28,534 bases of DNA. Origin: an uncultured Actinomycetes bacterium (lineage in GTDB: Bacteria > Actinomycetota > Acidimicrobiia > Acidimicrobiales > Ilumatobacteraceae). Below are positions 23,630-28,534 of the stretch, one piece after another. The notes under the pieces were generated by a model. That model searched no databases, was not told the DNA's origin, and was given only the letters and a program-made list of their open reading frames with translations. A program made the position numbers and the translations under genes. Numbering within the stretch: the stretch's first letter is position 1; each line of letters starts with the position of its first letter. Location: assembly GCA_937927625.1 (NCBI GenBank), contig CALBSD010000016.1:1-28534 (forward strand), written 5' to 3'.

Positions 23630-24916
23630 ATGAATATCCTCGTCGTAGGAGCTGGTGGAGTCGGAGCCTCAATGGCTTCCATTGCTGAAACGAGGAGTTT
23701 TTTTGACTCCTTTGTGTTGGCAGACATCTCTCGGGAGCGTGCCTTGCAGGCCGTTGCCGAGTTGGATGACCCCGGGAAGTTCTCCGCAGAAGTTGTCGAC
23801 GCTGGCAACATTTTTGAACTCGTTGCACTGATCGAAAAAGTGAAAGCAGACGTTGTCGTCAACGCATGTGATCCACGTTTCAACGAATCAATCTTTGAGG
23901 CGTGTTACCGCGCGAAGTGCAGCTATGTGGACATGGCGATGAACCTCAGTACGCCACACCCCACCAACCCATACAACGAAGTTGGTACGCCACTTGGTGC
24001 AGACCAACTCAGCGCGAATGAGTTGTGGAAAGAGCGAGGCATTCTTGCGCTTGTTGGTATGGGTGTTGAGCCAGGCCTCAGCGACATCTTTGCGAAGTAC
24101 GCAGCTGATCACCTCTTTGATGAGATTCATGAAATTGGTGTGCGCGATGGCTCGAACTTGTCGATTGACGGTTTCGACTTCGCACCCACTTTCTCCATTT
24201 GGACAACTATTGAAGAATGTCTGAACCCTCCTGTTATTTGGGAGAAGAATCGTGGTCTGTACACCACTGACTGTTTCAGCGAACCAGAAGTGTTCCACTT
24301 CCCCGCTGGCATTGGTCCGGTGGAGTGCGTGAACGTGGAACACGAAGAAGTGATTCTGATTCCGCGCGAAGTGGAATGTGATCGCGTCACATTTAAGTAC
24401 GGCCTTGGCGCAGAGTTCATTGACTGGCTGAAGACGTTCGCGTATCTCGGTCTCGATAGCACTGACAAGGTGCGTGTTGGCGATGTCTCTGTTGCACCGC
24501 GTGACGTGTTGGCCGCAGTATTGCCAAACCCTGCGAAGTTGGGTCACCTCATGCATGGCAAGACATGTGCCGGCACATGGGTTCGCGGTTTGTACGACGG
24601 CAACCCACGCGAGGTGTACCTGTATCACGTGGCCGATAACGAAACCACAATGCGCGAATGGGGTTCACAAGCAGTGTTGTGGCAGACCGCAGTGTGTCCA
24701 GTTGTTGCGCTGGAACTCATGGCAAATGGTTCTTGGAACAAGACCGGCGTGCATGGCCCCGAAGCATTTGATGCGGCGCCATTCCTCAACTTGTTAGGTG
24801 ATTACTCCACGCACCATGGCATTTTGGAAATGGGTCCAGGCCTCTGGCCAAGTCCGAAACCAACTGGCCAACCCGGCTGGGACCGACCAGTGCGTCGCGC
24901 AGTACTTCCCGCGTGA
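23630..24916 (+). CDS. Saccharopine dehydrogenase/lysine 6-dehydrogenase family protein
   Basis: 428 residues from ATG 23630; GTG 23609 and 23621 are in frame but lie in or beside the dyad. NAD(P)-binding Rossmann start MNILVVGAGGVGASMA (GxGxxG at 7-12), then ADVVVNACDPRFNESIFEACYRAKCSYVDMA, the conserved region of saccharopine dehydrogenases, and ALVGMGVEPGLSDIFAKYAADH, typical of the catalytic-domain junction. Members either split saccharopine into glutamate plus aminoadipate semialdehyde or oxidise the lysine epsilon-amino group to the same semialdehyde; related carboxynorspermidine enzymes also exist. The 4-base overlap with an aldehyde dehydrogenase supports the semialdehyde-producing roles. 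The exact reaction is unresolved. Confidence 0.83.
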   Translation: MNILVVGAGGVGASMASIAETRSFFDSFVLADISRERALQAVAELDDPGKFSAEVVDAGNIFELVALIEKVKADVVVNACDPRFNESIFEACYRAKCSYVDMAMNLSTPHPTNPYNEVGTPLGADQLSANELWKERGILALVGMGVEPGLSDIFAKYAADHLFDEIHEIGVRDGSNLSIDGFDFAPTFSIWTTIEECLNPPVIWEKNRGLYTTDCFSEPEVFHFPAGIGPVECVNVEHEEVILIPREVECDRVTFKYGLGAEFIDWLKTFAYLGLDSTDKVRVGDVSVAPRDVLAAVLPNPAKLGHLMHGKTCAGTWVRGLYDGNPREVYLYHVADNETTMREWGSQAVLWQTAVCPVVALELMANGSWNKTGVHGPEAFDAAPFLNLLGDYSTHHGILEMGPGLWPSPKPTGQPGWDRPVRRAVLPA

Positions 24917-26295
24917 TTCATCGCATCATCTCCCCCATCAATGGTTCCGTCGTTGCCGAACGCGAGTTGGCCAACGACGCACGAGTTGAAGCGGTCTTAA
25001 CTGAGGCCGCATCTGCTCGTGCGGGCTGGCGTGCCACATCGCTTGATGAGCGCATTCGTTTGTGCGAAGCAATGGTGCAATGGCTGATTGACCACGTGGA
25101 AGAGATAGCACCAGAAATCTCACTACAAATGGGTCGCCCCGTGCGATACACGCCGAATGAAATTTTGCGTGGCGCTCAAGAACGTGCTCGTCATATGATG
25201 AGCATCGCCGGCGAGAACCTAGGCGACATCGCAGTGCCCCAAATAGATGGATTCACAAAGTTCATTCGACGTGAACCTGTGGGCACCGTGCTGATTGTGG
25301 CTCCGTGGAATTATCCGTATCTCACAGCCATCAACTCACTTGTGCCGGCACTCCTTGCGGGCAACACAGTGATCATGAAGCACGCTTCGCAGACTTTGCT
25401 GTGCGCAGAACGTTTCAGCCAAGCGTGCGAAGCATCTGGTTTCCCTTCCGGCGTGTTCCAACACATTCATGCAAGCCATTCACATGTCGAACGCATGATT
25501 GGCGATGCGCGCATCAACTTTGTGGTGTTCACAGGCAGTGTGAATGGTGGCGCCGCGATGGAACGCGCTGCTGCCGGTCGATTCATCGGTGTGGGCACAG
25601 AACTTGGCGGCAAAGACCCGTCTTATGTTCGCGCTGATGCCGACATCGCTTACGCCATTGGCGAAAACGTAGATGGTGCGTTCTTCAACAGTGGACAATC
25701 CTGTTGTGGCATCGAACGCATCTATGTTCACGATTCTGTATACGACCAATTCATTGAGGGCTTTGTTGATCTCACAAAGCAGTACGTGTTGGGCAACCCC
25801 ATGGATGCAGCAACAACTATTGGCCCGATGGTGAATGCATCTGCTGCTGAGTTCGTCCGCGGACAAGTCACTGCAGCTATCAGTGCTGGTGCACGTGCAC
25901 TTGTCGATGAATCACACTTTGCGGCCGCCGCTGCCGGCACGGCATATATGGGGCCCACTGTTTTGGTTGACGTAAATCACTCAATGGACATCATGCGCGA
26001 GGAATCGTTTGGTCCAGCCATCGGCATCATGCGTGTGCGTGACGATGCCGAAGCAATTCGTCTCATGAACGATTCTCCCTATGGCCTGACATGTTCCGTG
26101 TGGACAAGTGATATTGCAGCCGCTGAGAACATTGGCAATCAGTTAGAAACTGGCACTGTGTTCATGAATCGCTGTGACTATGTCGACCCATCTTTGGTGT
26201 GGACAGGCGTGAAAGACACTGGCTCCGGCATTGCTCTCAGCAGCCTTGGCTTTTCACCGTACGCACGCACAAAGAGCTTCCACCTCAAGCACTAG
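24913..26295 (+). CDS. NAD(P)-dependent aldehyde dehydrogenase
   Basis: 460 residues, a full ALDH superfamily member. Motifs: IVAPWNYPY (128-136, N133), FTGSVNGG (206-213, cofactor loop), GTELGGKDPSYV (228-239, general base E230), FNSGQSCCG (258-266, nucleophile C264) and EESFGPAIGI near 365-374. GTG start overlaps the upstream TGA by four bases (GTGA), so the two enzymes are made together. The likely substrate is the aldehyde formed by the partner, for example aminoadipate semialdehyde giving 2-aminoadipate; the sequence resembles succinate-semialdehyde and other small-aldehyde types, so this is inference from context. Cytoplasmic. Confidence 0.92.
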   Translation: MIHRIISPINGSVVAERELANDARVEAVLTEAASARAGWRATSLDERIRLCEAMVQWLIDHVEEIAPEISLQMGRPVRYTPNEILRGAQERARHMMSIAGENLGDIAVPQIDGFTKFIRREPVGTVLIVAPWNYPYLTAINSLVPALLAGNTVIMKHASQTLLCAERFSQACEASGFPSGVFQHIHASHSHVERMIGDARINFVVFTGSVNGGAAMERAAAGRFIGVGTELGGKDPSYVRADADIAYAIGENVDGAFFNSGQSCCGIERIYVHDSVYDQFIEGFVDLTKQYVLGNPMDAATTIGPMVNASAAEFVRGQVTAAISAGARALVDESHFAAAAAGTAYMGPTVLVDVNHSMDIMREESFGPAIGIMRVRDDAEAIRLMNDSPYGLTCSVWTSDIAAAENIGNQLETGTVFMNRCDYVDPSLVWTGVKDTGSGIALSSLGFSPYARTKSFHLKH

Positions 26296-26301
26296 GTCAC
26301 C

Positions 26302-26318
26302 GCCCGCCCACAACGGGC
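26302..26318. terminator. G+C-rich hairpin between convergent ALDH and GH3 genes
   Basis: GCCCG (26302-26306), a 7-base loop and CGGGC (26314-26318) form a 5-bp stem in the 29-base gap between stop codons. There is no T-run on either side, as is common for actinobacterial terminator-like hairpins. Confidence 0.35.
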
Positions 26319-26324
26319 CAATGA

Positions 26325-28534
26325 TTACAACGTGATGGGCAAGAAATGCTTCATGTGGCGCGAGCTAGTGCCCACGCGAAGTTCAATATCGCCAGACCAC
26401 TGGGTCCACGTGCCGGCTTCAACATCCCACGTGCGATACGCATCGCGATCGAGCTTGACAACTGCATTCACAGACGTACCAGCAGGAACAACAACGCGAG
26501 TCCAACCAACAAGACGTTGGAATGGTTCATCGTTGTCAAGACCATCACGATTCACAAGGTGCGCATACACCTGCACCACTTGCACACCATCACGTGACGA
26601 TGTGTTGGTGAGTGTCGTGTTCACCATGTGTGTTCCGCTAGTTGCAGCGTCCGTGATTTCCACATTTGCGTACCCCAAACCAAAACCGAAGGGGAACTGT
26701 GGTTCTCGACCAATGGTGTCGTACCAGCGGTAACCAATGAGGCGACCCTCGAGATACTTTGCAGCACCATTACGACCAGGGTGATGTTCCGCAGCAGGAG
26801 TATCTTCCATCCGACGAGGCATCGTGACAGGTAAGCGACCTGACGGTTCCACATCACCCATCAGAAGATCAACAAGCGCATCGCCCATCTCTTGACCGGC
26901 AAACCACGTGTAGACCACTGCATCAACTTCATTCAGCCATGGCATCGCGACCGGCGAACCTGCATTGATGACCACGATGGTGCGTTTGCTGACCTTGGCA
27001 ACTTCTTGAATGAGAATGTCTTGCTTGCCCGGAAGATCAATGTCATTACGGTCCCAGCCCTCGCTCTCCCAGTCATCATTAGTGCCGACAACAACAATGG
27101 AGACATCACACTGTGCGGCGAGGTCAATTGCCTCGCCCAACTGGTCATGATCAATCGGACCCATCGCGCCGATGGTAAGACCGCTGAGCCCACTTCCGAT
27201 CGGCGTGTGGCGCACTTCAACAACAAATGTGTATTCGCGTTCCGCTTCCAACGCAATCTTGATGATTGTCTCTGGCTTACCCATTCCGAAGAAGGAACCG
27301 CCGGCAGGGACATCTGCATTATCAAGAACAACGACACCATCAATGATGATGCGAGAAGCAGCGACTGATTCAAGGCTGAATGACCACTCGCCAGAAACAT
27401 GAGGAGTGAAGACGGTCGACATCCGAGCACCGAAACTGATATTTGGCTCGCGTCGACCCAGTGGGTCACCTGTCCAGAGCATGCGAAAAACACCAGTGGT
27501 TCCGGCCATATCGGGCACAGCATCGGGGTTATCCATTTGCGCCACATCATTGAAGTAATCCATTCGCACATCACGAAGATTGCGAATATCGAGCTCGGGC
27601 AATTTCTTGTTGATGTTGCAACCAGGAGAATGCTGTACGTCAACACCGAGGGGCTGCAAACGATTCACCAATGCATCCAGCGGATGCGAGACGCGTGTCG
27701 GTGTCACGTGCGCACTTCCACCGCCCATGACCGTCGCCGTCCCCGCATTCGGGCCGAGCACTGCAATGCTCTTCAATGCGCCTGCCACCAATGGCAATGC
27801 CGCATCATTGTTTTGCAGCAACACCATGCCAGCCGATGATGCGCGACGAAGCGTTGCAAGATCTTGCTCATCTTCGCGTGATCCTTCTGGTCCTGGCGGC
27901 GTATCAAGCGCGCCTGTGCGTTCCATGAGATTCAACACGTTGCGTGCACGTTCACGAATCACATCCGTGGACACCTCGCCGTTGTTCACTGCATCGATCA
28001 GTTTCTGACCACGATGTAACGCTGGTCCGGGCATTTCAAGGTCAAGACCCGCGTTCGCACCTTCAACAGTTGAGTGCAGTCCGTACCAGTCACTAATGAA
28101 TGCGCCATCAAAGCCCCACTCGTCACGCACAACATTCTGCAATAGCCATTCAGAGTCCGCTGCGTACGGACCATTGATGCGGTTGTAGCTCGTCATGATG
28201 GACAGAACTTCTGCATCTTTCACTGCACGTTCAAATGGGAACAGATACAACTCACGCAATGTCCGCTCATCTACCTGCGAATCAATTGTCATGCGTTCAA
28301 ACTCGGTGTCGTTACCCACGAGATGCTTGATGCAGCTTGCAACGCCATTTGATTGCACACCTTTGACATATTCCAGCGCTGTTAACGCCGTCAGCAATGG
28401 ATCTTCACTCATGCATTCAAAGTTGCGTCCACCAATTGGTGTGCGATGTAGGTTCACCGTTGGCGCCAGATGCACACGAGCACCCTTCGATTCCAATTCG
28501 CGTCCCAACAGCTCGCCCACCTCACGCACCAGCG
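26325..28534 (-). CDS. GH3 beta-glucosidase with PA14-like insert (5' end beyond right edge)
   Basis: At least 734 residues; the frame stays open to the window edge, so roughly the first 100 residues are missing. Numbering is from GTG 28529. It hydrolyses terminal beta-glucosides or related glycosides. TIM-barrel motifs: GGRNFECMSEDP (33-44), CIKHLVGNDTEFER (66-79), SIMTSYNRINGPYAA (110-124) and AFISDWYGLHS (143-153, nucleophile D147). A PA14-like insert lies at about 345-455 (GVFRMLWTGDP ... SGEWSFSLESVAASRIIIDG), as in Kluyveromyces-type GH3 enzymes. The second domain resumes with VVVGTNDDWESEGWDRNDIDLPG (acid/base probably E490). The end is a fibronectin-III-like domain. Whether a signal peptide exists cannot be seen. 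Convergent with the ALDH gene. Confidence 0.94.
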   Translation of the reverse strand, partial: LVREVGELLGRELESKGARVHLAPTVNLHRTPIGGRNFECMSEDPLLTALTALEYVKGVQSNGVASCIKHLVGNDTEFERMTIDSQVDERTLRELYLFPFERAVKDAEVLSIMTSYNRINGPYAADSEWLLQNVVRDEWGFDGAFISDWYGLHSTVEGANAGLDLEMPGPALHRGQKLIDAVNNGEVSTDVIRERARNVLNLMERTGALDTPPGPEGSREDEQDLATLRRASSAGMVLLQNNDAALPLVAGALKSIAVLGPNAGTATVMGGGSAHVTPTRVSHPLDALVNRLQPLGVDVQHSPGCNINKKLPELDIRNLRDVRMDYFNDVAQMDNPDAVPDMAGTTGVFRMLWTGDPLGRREPNISFGARMSTVFTPHVSGEWSFSLESVAASRIIIDGVVVLDNADVPAGGSFFGMGKPETIIKIALEAEREYTFVVEVRHTPIGSGLSGLTIGAMGPIDHDQLGEAIDLAAQCDVSIVVVGTNDDWESEGWDRNDIDLPGKQDILIQEVAKVSKRTIVVINAGSPVAMPWLNEVDAVVYTWFAGQEMGDALVDLLMGDVEPSGRLPVTMPRRMEDTPAAEHHPGRNGAAKYLEGRLIGYRWYDTIGREPQFPFGFGLGYANVEITDAATSGTHMVNTTLTNTSSRDGVQVVQVYAHLVNRDGLDNDEPFQRLVGWTRVVVPAGTSVNAVVKLDRDAYRTWDVEAGTWTQWSGDIELRVGTSSRHMKHFLPITL

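Noticed and set aside
23888..24628. Minus-strand open frame of 246 codons opposite the saccharopine dehydrogenase-like gene
   Set aside because: Shadow of a well-supported gene; composition is explained by codon bias of the sense strand.
26933..27646. Second minus-strand frame of 237 codons inside the GH3 gene
   Set aside because: The GH3 frame carries the PA14-like insert and catalytic motifs across the same bases; the other frame has none.

Overview
The window looks like a chromosomal segment of a compact, moderate-G+C actinobacterium. The tentative best fit is a freshwater or marine Acidimicrobiia-type (Ilumatobacter/CL500-29-like) lineage. This rests on the two TAP-type lipoprotein hydrolases, the YcnI/CopC pair, the GDHTDY-type galactokinase, many GTG starts, very short gene spacing and 1- or 4-base gene overlaps. 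No rRNA, tRNA, transposase, integrase or CRISPR array was seen, so the taxonomic placement is inference.

Left part (1-9.8 kb): a gene fragment at the left edge, then a visibly AT-richer block holding a TPR/coiled-coil/three-helix membrane protein and a divergent, FolP2-like dihydropteroate synthase. This block meets a normal folK tail to tail. Next come an alpha/beta hydrolase, a TAP-family lipoprotein that has lost its nucleophile serine, a DUF554 membrane protein, an aldose 1-epimerase-like protein, a protein with homing-endonuclease-associated (HNH_repeat) motifs, and an intact TAP-type lipoprotein peptidase.

Middle (9.9-15.3 kb): a siroheme/sulfite operon (precorrin-2 dehydrogenase, uroporphyrinogen-III methyltransferase, an 84-residue unknown protein, siroheme sulfite/nitrite reductase). 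It converges on a two-gene copper-handling unit (YcnI-like then CopC-like, both predicted to have His as first mature residue). The first two operon enzymes make siroheme for the fourth product.

Right (15.3-28.5 kb): a galactoside utilisation cluster with GH36 alpha-galactosidase, galT and galK in one overlapping operon, converging on a GH2 lacZ. Together they would release galactose from alpha- and beta-galactosides and carry it to UDP-galactose; no galE or transporter is present. The epimerase-like gene 9 kb to the left could supply mutarotation. Then come a membrane haem-binding (CxxCH) protein paired with a dual-specificity-type phosphatase, a saccharopine dehydrogenase-family/aldehyde dehydrogenase pair that fits lysine catabolism through aminoadipate semialdehyde, and a GH3 beta-glucosidase with a PA14-like insert cut by the right edge.

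Several intergenic gaps hold clean dyads that look like operators (9816-9845, 15291-15309, 22235-22265, 23598-23613), but no transcription-factor gene is recognisable in the window. The most unusual items are the sulfite reductase with cysteine quartets in both halves, the serine-less TAP paralogue, the FolP2-like DHPS in an AT-rich block, and the paired dyads upstream of lacZ.
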